Shown here: piece after piece, positions 1-15,261 of the stretch
Position numbering within the stretch: position 1 is the stretch's first letter
How the letters are laid out: each line of letters begins with the position of its first letter
DNA from: Lichenostomus cassidix
Taxonomy: Eukaryota; Chordata; Aves; Passeriformes; Meliphagidae
Reading direction: 5' to 3'
Assembly: GCA_008360975.2 (NCBI GenBank)
Contig: CM039179.1
Location: forward strand, 62,968,666 to 63,032,665
DNA: 64,000 bases
Notes under the pieces: model-generated
Seen by the model: only the letters and a program-made list of their open reading frames with translations
Told to the model about the DNA's origin: nothing
The model's database searches: none
Translations under genes and position numbers: made by a program

Positions 1-3000
1 GAATGCATACAGAAACACAGCAAAAATGGTTAGCATAGGACTTCATGAATAATCCTTGCTGAAATATTCTGACAAGCTAGCAGCTGCCTAGAGAAGCAAC
101 TGTCTTCTCAAAAGGTACTTTCAATTCCCCTTATTCCAGGGTTGAGTTTGTGTGATTTAATTATTCTGTGTCCAAGTAAAGTATTTGCGTACTATCTTGA
201 GATCATGACCCCTGGGTTAAGAACTAACACTGCATACTAAGACTGATATAAATAGCAGCCATTCCATTCTGATCAAACTGGTTCAACATGCATGCAAAAT
301 TTATTTCAGAAACAAAAACATGAAAAGTAGATAAATTTTCTAAATCAATTATTTAAGACAGAAACATATACAAGGCAAGATATTCTAGGTTCCCACCAAG
401 ACACACAGCTAGCCTAGCTATATCAAAAACTTGATGTCAGTTACTGGTATTTCCTTTATCTACTACAAGTATTCTAGGAGCCTTCTGTGCCTCCTGAAAA
501 AGAATTCCAAAGTATTCCATGCACATGTCAACTCCAAGCTCAGGTAACACATTTCACTCTAGCTAGGGTTAATAATGGACTGAATAAAAGTCACCACAAG
601 GCTTTATTCAATAGGTCCTATTCTCCATCTCTTGCTCATCTCAAGGCCTTGTTTTTCTTCTTTAGGAAACAAAGAAAAATGTAAATAAACCCACAGCCTA
701 ATTCTGCTTATAATGACAAACTATCTCAGGAATGCTTATGGTTTACTCTAAAAATATGGGGAGAGAACTCATAGGTTTTAAAAGACCTTTTATATCCATT
801 TTTAGAACCCATTAAATATAAAGGATCATCTATTGAGTTTGTGCTTCAAACAAGTATTATTCAACAATTTGAAATATATTTGGTGAAGGCTATCCAGTTT
901 GATTACTGTGGTAGCACCACATTTATAGTGGTAAATATTTTCTCAAACCTTAGTGAAAAAAGATTAAAAATTCCTTTTCAAATAGCATACCATTACTACA
1001 AAAAATAAGCAAAAATCAAATTAAAACAAAGATCCATCTCTCCCATGAAAGCCAAGCTACTTCATAATTCAATTTAAACAATTACTCAGAAGAATTTGAA
1101 GAACTCTCAAAACACTCAATTTTAATTAAAATAATTTCCTAAGAATATTTAGCCTTATTTAATTCTTAACAGTTACAGTATGATTTTCTGCCAACTAATA
1201 TTTTACAACTGCAAAACATGAGCTGGAAGCTAATTACATTGCACTGAAATAATATAGAAAGCAGGGTTTGTAACTAGATATTATTCTCATGAATACTGAC
1301 CATAAACATACTTGAACCCTGTTGTTAATAAATTATTGTAAAAAGAAATTGACAACTGATAAAAGTAACATTTTAGATTTAGAATGTCATAAGCAATGCT
1401 CTTTTAATAGTCTAGTACAATTTGAAATACAAGTATTAAAATTTTAATCTGACAACACCTTTTACCTGGATATCCTCATTATCTTTAAAAACTTTTTTTC
1501 ATTCTTTAACTATACTTTGTCTCAATTTTATCCATCTAAAGTTTAAGCCTTAAACAGCTTGGTCTTAGAATAATTATGAAATTATAAGGAAGGAAACAAG
1601 AGTTGTTAAGCCTGAGCTCCCAAGGAAACATTTATGAGGGAAAAATGTCATCTTGAGTCGACTTTTTATAATTTCACAAGCATTTTACCTATACAAAGGA
1701 TGGTCACTGACATACTAAGGATTGATTTGTGTTCAGAAACATAATTAAAATGTATCAAGAAAGAATTTCAGCAAAAACGCCTATTATTGAGATTTACTAT
1801 TTTTGACTAAAAATTTCCATGTCATTAATTTTTAAAGACCACCACTGACTCTTCTGACCCTGCTCCTCACCTTAGTTATACAGAGGTATTCAAAACTAGT
1901 ATCAAGTCAAGTACTCCACTAAAATCCCCTTTTATTTAAGCTCTCAACAGGCAGGCATCACAAAATTAAATTCCAGAAGACTTACCAATTTTTAACTAAA
2001 CTGCAGCCATTTTGTCAATGATTGGTTGAGAACTTCATTTCAATCTAATTAATCTAATTCTACAGTAATCAAATTACTTTCTATTTTTCTTACCCTAGAA
2101 ATACACTTAAAAAAACCCCCAAAAACCTTGGCATTTACACATCTCAGAAATATCATATTCTTCAAAATACATAGCAATACCATTGACTGTAAATGTCCAC
2201 ATAATTAATTCAGTCCAGCCTAATTATTTTGGATATGCAGACAAACCGTGAGTAACAGTGTACACTACCACCTCTTTGACAGCTTACAGGTATGCTGCAG
2301 TGCACTGGAAAGCATCTCAGGATGACAAGGTATAAATAATAAGCCTGCTTACAACTTACTCTGAAAACTAGTTAACCAGCATGACATTTCATTTATATCA
2401 GAAGCAAATTCTTTTCAGCACACTGCTTTCTGAAAGTGTGTTAAAAAGTAGCAGTGGTGAAAAAAAGGAAAAAGCATCTAAGGTTTTAATGGCTGATCAT
2501 CCTGTAACAAGGATGATTCTTTCATTCACCTACAATCTAAATTTTTAAGGACAGATACGCAGCAAGACAACAAAAAACCCCACAGACCTCTTTAGGAAAC
2601 AAAGTTACTTAAAACTCAGTGTCAATAAAAGCGAAAGCTTGCTTGGCAAAAAAGGAACAAGCAACAGATTCAAAGGCTTTAAACTAACTTATCTGTTACA
2701 CAACACTTCCATTTGAACAACTTGACAGGTGCATGACTGCTCCAAAACACAAAGCAACTCAGTTGTGTTGGTTGCCCTTTCCTTGGTCTCCAGCTGAAGC
2801 AGTTCTGTGCTCAGATATCACATAAATATGAAGCACCACTGAACTCCAGACCACTCACAAGGGAGTCACAGTATGAGGCATCCCATGCTATTCCAGCTTG
2901 TGTGATGCTCTCAGAGGAAGCCTCACATCAAGCCAGGAGTGTATCAAATTATCAAGACACATTATTGACTGGTTAAGGCCCTCACAACTAAAAATTCACT

Positions 3001-6000
3001 TCCACTGGCAAATAAGCTTAGCATCAAGTTTCAGCGTGACTAATTAATACACACATGACTTTTTCCCCCTTCTTCCAAGAGTAGAGGTAAAGCAGGTGAA
3101 GAGCTATTGTGACCTTTATATATGCAAGTATACAATATCATACATGCAGGAAGAGAAGACTGATTTAAGACTACAGTTATCTCAAACCACACATTTAAAT
3201 ATTCATTTCAGAGTCAGAAATGATGAAAAACTGAAGAAATTATGAGGTAGAAATGTGACCAAAACACACCAAATCAGAGACTAAAAATGACACAAACAAG
3301 AAGCAACTTCTACAAAAATAAGTATTTGGTAGTACAGAAACTTCATGCCCAAGAAAGGTTGGAAGCTGAAAATAGACATGAACTAAAATAATGTGCATAT
3401 TTTTAACAGACCACTAGGAACTAGAAAAAATGCATTCTGAGATCACGACAAATGTCTAGGAGGTACACTTTCATTTCAGTAAATCACAAAACTCAGCAAG
3501 TTGTATTGCACATCTATCTCCCATTATATTATCTCAGCAGAGCCTGTTCATTTTCACAAGTATCAGCCCCAACTGCCAGTAAATTTAGACATCTGACCAG
3601 GAAATACAAAAGTGCAATATCAATTTTTGAATTCAATCTTGGGTTTTTTTAGAATTTAGAAGGTCAAGAGTCTCATAAATGCTCATGAGAATCCGTGAGC
3701 AACCATTGTTCAAAAACAATAGCTTAAAATGAACTCTAAAAGTCAGAATGACAGAAAAGTTATTCGCTTCAAAGCTATTTTTTAACTGATAAACAACTCT
3801 AAAAAAACCCCAAAACACTAGGCTTAAACTTCAAACTAAAACAGATGGTCCAAATCCATCATGGTTTTAATTTTTTGTTTCTTAGAAGCTTCGGTTACGC
3901 TTTAGCAAAATTATGAAATGTCTAAGACATTAGCATTTATTAGAGACTTTCCCCTTCATTGCTCAAGGCAGAACACTATCAGTCAAGTACACAGAGGTAT
4001 TTAACAATTGTTCTGATCATCAGTTACACAAGAACTACAGCATCTTGCGCAGCTTCTTACTTGTCCCACTCACATTTGCAGCAGCTTTGACTATTTTCTA
4101 TTATCCCCACAGAACTAATCAATATAGTTGGGAAGTCCTAAAGAAACAATTGTATTTTATGCTTTCACACAATTGTTTCCCAAGTCACACAGTTAAACAC
4201 ACTGGCATCACAACACTATTTTAGTCAATTTGCACCTGGCAATTAAACTTCCTTTGCCTCTAAGGATTTTCAAATGTATGTAACACACCACAATCATGCA
4301 CATACATGTCATTCACTAAAGTACTAGGGAATTAATATGCTTTCAGCTTGGGTAAATTAGTAAATTCTTTCCTATTACTTGATAAGAAGCAAAATGTCTC
4401 TAAATAGAAGTTTTTCCCAGATGAAGCTACTCTGAATATCACCTAATTAATATCTAGCACAAACACACTACGAAACTTTGATCTATCAGAACACAAGGAA
4501 GAATATGCTGGGGGTGGGGGAAAGCAAGAAGGGCAGTCCAATTTACCACAATATCTGCTTTGATAAATCTGACTTCTCACAGGATATGCCATAAGAGCAC
4601 CATAATTCTGTGGCCAGACTGAAAAATACATCGACTCTAAACTCCATCGTGGTGTTATTTAAGTGATTGAAGCTGCATGATAAAAATAACTTTGAAACTG
4701 TATTTATCTACTATGGCTGTTTTAGAATTGAAATTCATTCCTTGAAGTGAAGCACCTCAGTGTCAGAGAAACTTCTGTGCTTTCAGCCTGAATGAGTAAG
4801 AGCTGAAGAACATACTGGAATTCTGTACAGGCTTAAGACCTGACAAGACGGACTTCATGCCCAAAGAAATTTGCTAACTCATCTGTCTTGCTGTCCATAA
4901 AGATTTCAATATGTTCCCCTTAATGCTGTTGATTATTCAATATATAATACAGTTTTGCAGTGGTAGCAATTCTGTCTTAGTAGGAGATCACATATTTGTA
5001 CAGCTGATGTATTCCAAGATCACTTTCAGAAGTCACAGAAGAAAATTCAATGAGAGCTACACCAACCAGTTTGAGTTTCACACAGCAGAAGCGTTTCGAA
5101 ATATCTTAAGAAGATTTAAATTCATAAAGTAAATTTTAATACAAACCAGAAATCTCCCTTGATGCTTGATTAATGACAAAGATAACAACATCAGCCACAA
5201 AGAGGAATCTTATGAAACAAGCCTAATGAAAGCCCCATTCCAGAAATCACAGTCTCCACAAAAAAATGCCCAATGTTTTTCTGAAAGGGCTGCAGGGCAG
5301 CAGGATGACTCTTACTATCAGAGCTAGTCCACACACAGCTGCAGTATGAACAAGCATTCCCTGTCATAATACTGAAATCTTTTAGCACTCCCTGCAGTAC
5401 CCAAGATTGGATTTGTGCTCTGCCTTCCCTTCATGCTAGGCAGTTGGGATTACTACCTCACCCACAGATAGGTTTCAGAAAGAACACAGGTAAATTAATC
5501 ACCTGTTAAAGATCATTTGAGAGATCCCCTTAGTACAACCAAAAGAAGAGAACTCTGCATCTTAAGGGGCAAATGACTGCTATCAGAAATGCAGGGAATA
5601 CCAAAGTATGGTCCTCAATAGTCCCAAGAGCCATAAGGACCTAGTTATCTGTAAATATAATATACACTCCAAGGGTGAGTCAAAAACCTCACATCTCTTC
5701 AACACAGGGATGAGGGAAAGAAACATGTTTGACAAATGCTGAAGGAGTCTTGACTGAGCCTATGCCAGTAACTGCACTATGAAAAGACCAACTTTCAACA
5801 CAACAACTGATTCTCCCAAATTAGAACTCCCATGGGTTTTGCTGCAGTTTCACCTGCATAAAAGCAACACTTACAAACTGATATTCGGCCAGAATAGCCT
5901 ATCAGAGAGTACCTCACCTACATAAACTTGTATTTTACTTTGTAATTGGAACACCAGCCAGCAGAGGGGGCAGAAGCTAAAAAAAAAAAAGTCTATCCTC

Positions 6001-9000
6001 ATATGAAGTGATTTGAATAACAAGATAAACCTGAGGCACGTTCTGTTTGCATATTACCTCAACACACAAACACAGGTTGATACTTCCTTTCTAAAACTAT
6101 ATACCTAAAAACCCCAACTGTATTTGTGTAAGTACAAATAAGAAGTATTCCATCACTGAACTCTAATCTCTTAATCTATGTTTAATCCAACAGTTGGTTC
6201 ATGGTTTCTAGACACCATGAAAGCACATACTATCATTCCACTTCTCCCTTTTTTTGCTGCAGACTGCCCATCTTTGGAAGGCTCAGCCACAAACATTAAA
6301 CTGTATTACAGACACATTTCCTTTGCCTTTGGAGCTAACACCATCTCCCCCCACCCCCACCAAGTTTTCTATCTCAAATTATTTTTTATTTTGGAGAAGA
6401 CCTTAAAAACAGAGTTTTCAGAAAGCTGCTAGAATTTATCAAGGTCTGAACCCATGCTTCCATTAACTCACTATCTTTCCCCCATTCCCCCCCCAAAAAT
6501 GGAAACTGATGTTCAAGCAGTAATGATTTCTCCTGCACACATTCACACTCTAAAAGTCAACAGCAACAATTTTACAGTAAGGATGGCTACTAAAAAAGAT
6601 CTTTCCTCCATGAGGTGAGAATACAAAACCTAAATTCAGCTGTCCTTCTCTATGAACTACAGCAAGGTTATTGTAGGCAAATTAACTTCTCACGTTCCAG
6701 ACAATTCTTTATTTAACTACATAACAAATACCTAAGAGTTACTACAATGCCCAAGACATGGGCTAACCACAGTTTCTTATTTGGAATACTTATGTAGGAT
6801 TACAAGGCAGTTAGATGGTTTCTGTTTCATTCCTTACTGGCACTACAGATCAGCAGTAGATTAAATAATTTTTGCACACAGAGTGTTTGCACACACATAG
6901 GTTTGGTGGTATGAAGCTCTCTGTTTTTCAGGCAACCTGAAAAATTAGGCTGCAGACTTAAATTTTAAAAAAATTAAAGAAAAATAAGTCAGCAAAAGGC
7001 TTTCAAAGCAGAACACAACTGCAACAGCAGACATTTCCTAAAGCTGAACCAGAGATCAAACTCCTCAGCACATCAGTAACAGAACTAAGTGAGAATTCTT
7101 GAAACAACTGTTATGTCCGTAACACAGGCTACCTAAGTTTAATTTAAGAAAATGAAATTTAAGGTATTGAGGAAAATAAACAGGATGAAAGCAAGTCATT
7201 TGCTCCTTGGTATTTTGGACCAAAGCATTATCTCCAAATTTTTTTTAAAATAGCCATTTATGACTTCAATTAACTACTGAACCTCCAAACATGTCATCTT
7301 ATACTAGCCATGTCCAGTCAAAGCTGTACAGCAAAAATCAAAAATCCAGTCAGATATCACTTCTATAATTAGAAATGCTAGAGACAAAACAGCTAGCTCA
7401 ATTGCAAAAGAGACATCAAATCCATTTTCAAAAACAAAGTCACAGAAATATATCTAAGCGTATCAGCTGCTTGCTTTGCTAAAGCTTGCAAGTTTGTGTT
7501 CTATAGGCAATGATTTCATTGCATATCCATCCTGAAACATGCCACAAGAAAATTCTCTATGCTTAGTATCTTTATAGATGCTCATAACTTTACACATTCT
7601 GGGTTTCCAAGTCTAGCACTGAATGTACCGCTTAAAGACTAATTGCGCAACTTCAGTCATTTTGGAATTCTCTCAAAAAGTTTGTGCCAAGAACAAAACC
7701 AAAACTAACAGCAAGAAAACAAAAAAAAAAAAAGGCAACTCAAAGCAGCCTGAAAAGCAGTTTCAATGCAAGAACTGATCATTTTGGAATACGAAATCCC
7801 CATATTGAATAGTACACATGTGAAAACAGAAGGCATGTGTCAAGGAAGCAGTTTAAGACTCTGTTCATGTTGAACAATAAAAGAATGATGAATACATAGT
7901 AGGATTTACTAAGACATCAAACGTAAAACCTCAAGATACTTTCACGTCTTCACATGCCTAAGTCAGAGAGGTCCCAACATTACTAAGTCAGTTTCAAAAA
8001 TCACAGGTTAGTATATAGGCTTGTCCTGTTTCTTTCATTTAAGAACAAATTTAATTGAGTTTTAAATATCACATTATGTAAGTGATAATTTCTTGATTAA
8101 CTTGTAAGTGTTCCAGTTTAGATGAGGTCCTTGGTAAGTTTCAAAAACAATTCAGTCCTTCAATCTCTCACAATTATGTGACAGTTTAAAAAGAAAAGCA
8201 AAAGGTGAATAGAACAGAATTCCAGCAAGTAACTAAACAGTGACAAGCCACATTGAAATGAGGAACAAAAGGCCACTAACATTTGAAACACTTAAGTTCA
8301 GATGTGACAGATATATGATAATCTTAAATTAAATGAACATCTAAGCAAAAAAATTAACTGTGATCACAATTTGTATCTTATTTTTAAGGTAATGGGAATT
8401 CTAACATCTAGAAAAATATGCACCTTATCAATTAGAGATTAATAAATGAATCACTACTGGAATCATCTGAAATTGGATAATCAGCCAGTAAGTTACAGGA
8501 GTTTTCAAAGTTGAGTGAACATGGTACATGCAAGCAGCTAAAAATAGGTTATATTTGAACCTTTATAAATTTTTTCTAAGAAATATAAAGGACCAATCCA
8601 TACCAAACGTAACTTTAAAGTCAGCCCCAAAGACTCTGAGTTTAAGATGATTTTGGTTTTATTTCCTAAAAATATTTCTGAATGTTTTAGTCCAAAAATA
8701 ACTGACCTTGCCAAGCCCTGGATCAAATCCCTAATTACAGCAGCCTTTCTGCTTCACAGCAGTGACTTTACATAGCTTTTTCTGGCTCAGTCAGTGCAAT
8801 TCACAGTGCTAAGCCAGGCCTCTGTTCTCCCTATACTGGAGAAGGGTAATGAGTCCTACAGCTGCCAGCACACAAAACAGGGGGGGAAAAACCTAACCAA
8901 AAAACACACCACCAAGAAAAGACAGACTTGGATACAAAAATCTCCCCACATTTTTGGGGGCTACTAATCCAGAGTACTGACAAGCTGACTGAAAGTAGCT

Positions 9001-12000
9001 TACAGACCTATGAACACAGTAACTTCCCCAAGATTCCCCCTCAATTCCCTCCCAGAGTTTATCATGACAAGAGGAGAAGTAACTTAGCTGTTTTAAACCA
9101 CTACAGTTCACAGTCCAGTGTATTAATCTCACTGACCAACCACTGATTTACTTTACTACATGAAGTCACAACTTGAAGCAAGGTTGGCACAACTATGAAC
9201 ACTCGAGAGGCCACAAGTTCCAGAGCATCCAGGTTAAGCATGCCTTACATAAAGATGAATACCATCAAGTTGGCATTCTGGGATTCAAAGCTTGAAGGGC
9301 AGAATTGCTCCAAGAGAGATGGCCACTTTTCACTCATTTTGTATACTGAGCATCAGAAAAGAGTATCAGTGCCCTATATTGAGTCAAATGACATACTCTG
9401 GATTTGTTCAATGTAGCTTGACAAAATGCACAGTGTATACAGATAATTTATCCTAAAACAATTAACATGTTATGGCACTGCGCCTTCCAAATCAAATTTG
9501 TTTAAATACTGAGCACTTCAAGATTCAAAGTGGTCAAAGTGCATTCAGAACATGACGAAGTATTTTCTTTCTGCTACTGGAACAGATTGATGAGATTGTT
9601 TTCACTAGAAAAAATAAAGTACTTCATGTAAGGCTGTTTCAAATTCTTTAAAAATATACTGGATTGGAACTAGACAAGTGATTTTAAAAATACTTAAGAT
9701 TTTTGCTGAACTTTGTTGTGCTGGGAGGGCTCAAGGGTAAGCAGTTACTCCTCACACTGTGAAAAAACACTTCAACAGTGCCCGCTGTAGTTCTTACTAG
9801 AGGATATACTGAAACGAAACTAACTAAAAAGTTCAAAGTTGGCACGTTGAAAGGTTACAGCCTGAGAAGTAAAAACTCAAACTAATATGCTTAATTTCAT
9901 CATGCAGCAGATGAGAATGATTGATTTCACCAGCACTTCACATACAGATCTTTGACATTAGCAGGCATATAGGCGTGTTAAATCCATTGCTATTCCAGAA
10001 AAGAAACAGAAGAAAGCCTCTCATATTTCTGCCATTATCATGCTTACACTTGTGATATTATTACTGTCTGAAATTCTCCCATTTGTTTTTCTTGGGGAAG
10101 GGGGGGGGGCAAAAAAAAAAAAAAAAAACAAAAAAACACAAGAGCTGCTCTCTAGAAGTGCAAACCTCTGCATCTATCAACATAGGAAGCAAACTGCATG
10201 TGCAAGTGTGCCAGCATGACAAAGCAGGAAATGCTAACCTAAACTTTGGTTCCAAATTTGGAGGCACACGTAGCACAGGCCAATTCAGTGCAGTGTTTAT
10301 GATCCCACACTGCCAAGACAAAAAGGCTACTCAAAGGATTTTGACTTTTGAGAGCAAGGAAATCCAGTAACAATCCTCAAAAGTCTCTTGGGAAAATAAA
10401 ACTACTCAACTTAATGAAAACAGAACATATCACTGCAAAAGCATAATGTAGTCCATGTTAGGGCACAGCATTTCACACGTGTGATTGTTGTGGGTTTTAT
10501 AAGCCCAGGAGATCCTAAACACAGACAAGTGTATAAGCAAGTAGTCAGCCTAGAATGTGACTTAAAGCTGTCTTGTGCCCACAAGTATGATTAAACTTTA
10601 CCTCCTAGGTGTGCTATTTACCTGTAGCTGGAATACTACAGTATTTAAGCCATTATGGCAAAGCAGGCTGAACTCTACAGACCAATGCCAAATTTCACTG
10701 TGGGAACGCATCAGCAGTTCTGCTACTGTAGCTATAAACAGGTCAAAACATATATTCAGAGAAAACTATGAAGTAGCAGCAAACCCAAGATTGGATTGTT
10801 TTATGGTCATACATGGCATGAATCAAACACTTCAAAAAAACTTAAATTATTTTAAAGCAATGGAGGATACCTTCCAATTTCCAGGTCAGAAATAGGTCGT
10901 TCCAGCTCTGAGTGTATTTTTAAGTTCCCAAAATATTCTTAATCAGTTGAATTCCATTTGGATTTTAGTTTTTCTCAAAATTTCTTAGTTATGCTTTTGT
11001 TTATACGTGAAATGCACCACAGAAAATAAGCCTTTCACCAAGACTGTACACAGACTGGTAAATCACCCAAACAGTGTTTCTTGTACTAATCTAAATCTAT
11101 ACAGCATCTTATTCATCATTGTGAAAGAAAAATACCTATTCTAAGTCCACTTGTATTAGACACATTATAGTTGACTTTTCTGTTTCCAAACAACATAGTT
11201 AGCATGTGCTTTTGTTACATCAGATTTGTTTAAAAGTCAAACTCATCTCTAAGCCAATTATGCCACAGCTCTAATAATTACAATAATGAAAAATATGAGC
11301 AAAATACTCTAGTGAGATTACAAAAACCACATAGAAAGCTTGTATTATTGAAAAGCACTCTTTCTATATGCAGTATTAAAGCAATTTCATCCTGAAAAAG
11401 TTTGTAAAAATACTTTGAAATGTCAACTCAACCACTCTGAAACCTGCTCAGTTAAGTGTATTGTACACTCTCAAACCCTATTCTATGCAATACTGCTGAA
11501 AAAACAGGAGACCATCATGTCACAAATAACAGGCAATGTGAAACACATGGGGTAGCATAAAAATCAGAGTTTTAGCAACTTCAAACATCTATTGGATTCC
11601 AGTTTTGGTAGTGCTCTGTTGCTCCTTTGCATGTGAGTATGCAAACACCATTGATACATATTTTACCTACCTCAGATTCAGTGCTTAGTCTTACAAATCC
11701 CACTACCAACCACAAATAACTGAGGTTGATGGTTCATTTCAACCATTTGTTTACAGTTTTACTCTATTCTAACAGCAGCTACATTTTCAATGCTTTCTGT
11801 TTCTACAAAAATACTTCTGTCTTGAACTCTTCTATCAACTACAACAAAGTGCATCTTTCCTACACTCAAAACTATTTGGTTGAATTGTGACTACCCATGT
11901 CCAGCTGAATAAGCCATAGTTACAAGACCTAAGAGCATATTTCAAGAGGACAAAAAAACAGCCAGCAAAAGGCTTGGTATTTCAGACTACCCCAAACAAT

Positions 12001-15000
12001 GGGGAAGTTGAACTGGAGAAAATAAGAAGTAATTTACCTAAGTGTAAACTGGGCTAATGTACATTTTCTGTGATTTGACAGTAAACCCTTACTGAACTTG
12101 GTGTGTTTAAACTGCTTTCTTCCTGAAGACATCCAAATCTTGGATTTTTTCCTAAGCTCTCCCTAAAAACGCAGAAGGTGAAACAGATCGCTATTTTTAG
12201 CAAACGCTAAAACCTGACACCCTATTTGAAGGCTTATTCTTCTGCTATCATGATCATCACAAAGCATACTAAGGGGGGAAAATACTATTACTGGATTGAA
12301 GCAGTATAATACCGAATTGATCAATCTGAGAGTGCTGCAAAAGTTACAGGAACAGTCACCTTAAAACATGTGTACATTCCACAACTATTTTTTCTTGACA
12401 AAAGCCTTCAAAATAATTTGGTAATACAAAGCATTTATAAAGCCATACCATAGCATTTACAGCAGAAATAGCTTATGAAAAGATTTTCCAGGCTCTTGAC
12501 AATCTGAGTGTGTTGACAGTGTCCTTTTAAGATCTAAATGTGAGATCCTGTAATCAGCTGATCACATGGCAACTCAGTCTTTATGAGTAACTAAGTTAGT
12601 ACTCATTTGCTCAAAGAGTAGTATGCTAAACGCTCATAATAAAAATCCAAACATCAAAGTTGCAAGAAAGTAGGAAGCAAGAGATTCTCCCCAAACTCCA
12701 GAATGACCGTTCACCCATCATTCTTGTTCAGAAGGGCAGCTGATGGAGAACTCTGGTCAACTTTGAAAGAAATGAAGTATGAGTCACTCTGCCATTTAAA
12801 CAAACAGTTCATACTCAGCAGGGGTATAAGACATCACACTGTTGGAGACATAACCAGACAATCCCATCAGGCTTGTATCATGTCTTGTCATTTGCATGTG
12901 TAAGAAAAGTCTGGTTTACAATTCATTTTTGTGTAACAAGTGGACCTTAGCAAGTATCTTAGAAGCTTGTCATTACACCAAAATACAAGTACAACTGTCA
13001 AAAGATTTTTAGCCAGAGAAATTTCCCGCAAAAGAAGACTAATAAAATTTCGGATTTTATTAGGTCACATAATACCACACCTAAGATGGTCTGAATGTTG
13101 CTTTTTTGTAAAATTATTTCCTCTTGCTCTGACATACTCAGTCTTCAAATATCTGCTTGCTATATTTCAGTTAACTACTATTTTGTGGTCTTAATATTTG
13201 CAGTTGCTTTAGAAAAAAGTTAATCAATGATTTATGCTCTGAGTGAAAATTATTTCAAATGCAACTGAGCATTCTGACCACTTTTATTTTCCTTAATTTT
13301 TATGTTTCTCATACCATGCATCATTAAATACCCATTTGTCTGGACTGAATTTTAGGTGGTAGACAAAAAAACAGGACGATGACAGGGTAAGATGGTTTTA
13401 AAGACCAATGTGAAGTTGAGGACAATTAGTTGCCCTAGATCCCATCCTGCAAATGCTGAAGGATCAGTTAAGTGTTGTGGAATTTGATTTATTTTTTAAA
13501 ATTGCTGTTTTCATTAGAATAGCCAAAATGGGAACCTGTGACTTCAGCAGCCGGTGACCTGCCACTTGCAATACATTCGTCTGTTTTTGCAGATGCTAAA
13601 AACAGTTAGAATTTCTCTTTAGTCACCTGACTGCACATGTGAATACCTCTTCAACAGCCAGCTCCACATGTGGAATGGAGCAAAAATGTGTATAAGCAAC
13701 GGTGGGTTCAAGCCCAGAGAGACTTACAACCAAAACAGATCAGACAAAGAAAAAGTCATTGCTTTGCAGACAAAAGAGCAGCTATTGCAGTAATGAACAC
13801 TACTAGTGAGTCAAAACAGTCATGACAACTCAACTGCCCGCTTGAGTAGCTGAGTACAGCTGGTTCACTTAGAGGAAATTGACATGGGTTTAATTAGAAT
13901 AATCAGTAGCAATGGAAAAGAGCAAATATTTTGTGTATGTGCCTACAAGGGTTAAGTGTTCAAGGAAGATTCACATAGCTCCTGTAACTAAACAAAAACA
14001 CCAGAAAAATGGGAAAATTACATACAGATGTATGAAGACAGTGGATGGTAATAGAAAAAAAAACATGTGTGGAACTAGCATTTTAAAGTTTCACCACTAA
14101 ACCATCATTCGAAAAACATTTAGGCTCACTTGATCATCTAGTGGCAAAGCCATACAATGCAGCATGACAAATTTCCTTCACAAGCAAACATGGCATGTTA
14201 TCACAAACTCTGTTTAGACTGGAAAGGAGGGGGGGAAAAAAGGGGACTTATGTTCACAGCCACATTCCCATGTTAAATACTAAGAGCACTATTACATACT
14301 AATCCTCAGATAGTGGACAAAGCATTACATGAGAATAACAAACAAAAATGGGAGATTCAAGTTAGTATGTCCCATGTGAAAAGTACATGATACACTTGGC
14401 TCAACACTAGTAACATCCTTCAAATAAAACAAATCCAGGCTTTGATCCAGCACCAGAAAGAACTCTGTATGAGTCCTCACGCACACATTTAACCTACAAC
14501 TTCTGTCTTTTAGCAGCTCATACTAATGAGCATGAGAATGCTGGCCACACCAAAAAGAAGTCCTGTTTTAAAGAGATAGTAGCAATAGAGAGATTAAAAA
14601 AGCACAGCTTCTCAAGGCTCTGATACAACAGGCAGGTTTATAAAAATACATGTATGCAGAGAAATGTTGTGGTAAACTCACTGGAAAGAAAGTGTTTTGA
14701 AAAAGTTGTGCTCCTTCCAGTACTTTTGGACATGCAGTGTTGTTAGAAAAATGGCTCATCTCCCAAACTGTTCAGCACTGTATAGAGAAAGCACAGTTTT
14801 CATAACCCTATCAGGCTCACCAGCTAAGGTACTGAACATAGATGTGACAAAAAATTTTGAATGGAGGTGGTCAACTTGGAGGCTACATCACAGCTTAAAA
14901 ACTGAGGAATAACTGAAAAAAACAAAAAAAGTAGTTGGATACCAGGCTATAGTCACTGACTGTATTGCTTCAAGCTAGCTGAGCTCTGCTTACTTTTCAG

Positions 15001-15111
15001 GAAGCCCTCATATTGAACATTCCATGAAGATTTCACTTTGGACAACTATCTATTTGCTGCCTCTGGGAAGTTTGTGTTTTAAGATTTTCCACCTAGTAAC
15101 AGTCAACCTAC
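1..15111 (-). other. INTS6: INTS6 intron 3 (partial, at least 15.1 kb)
   Basis: AT-rich non-coding DNA downstream of the exon 3 donor on the minus strand. I looked for the next INTS6 exon (residues beginning GRNPFFLEP) and did not find it, so the intron probably continues past the left edge. Open frames here are short (under about 110 codons), differ in strand and frame, and lack recognisable motifs. No CR1, LTR or other transposon was recognised. Poly-A runs occur near 5979, 7709 and 10111. A missed small exon remains possible, since I could not run an alignment. Confidence 0.8.
10100..10128. repeat. G10-C-A18 homopolymer junction
   Basis: Ten G, one C and eighteen A in a row on the plus strand, in INTS6 intron 3. 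It is low-complexity sequence, prone to length error in assembly and polymorphism. Confidence 0.9.
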
Positions 15112-15261
15112 CTGCCCATAGTTGTCTATGCCAGTTACTAATCTATTTAAGTTTAATAAATCAAAAGCTGTCCTTAGGGACTGGCCAAGGGTCGTAAGTC
15201 CTTCAGCTTGAAGGTTTTTCAGTTCATTCATAAACGTTGCATGGTTTTCCTTCCAGCCAGC
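15112..15261 (-). CDS. INTS6: INTS6 coding exon 3 (residues 64-113)
   Basis: Third coding exon, 150 bases and 50 codons, starting AGWKENHATFMNELKNLQ and ending RLVTGIDNYGQ. Acceptor AG is at 15263-15262 and donor GT at 15111-15110, again phase 0. It carries the helical part of the von Willebrand A domain; the GLTTLG segment is where VWA folds place the metal-site threonine (inference from the family). TFMNELKNLQAEGLTTLG is nearly invariant in vertebrate INTS6. Unlike exons 1 and 2 this exon is outside the CpG island and has ordinary base composition. The next expected exon (GRNPFFLEP and the ITITDGS strand) was not found in the remaining 15 kb. Confidence 0.97.

Noticed and set aside
13680..13730. 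GGGTTCAAGCCC, resembling a tRNA T-arm
   Set aside because: No acceptor stem, D-arm or anticodon arm could be placed around it.
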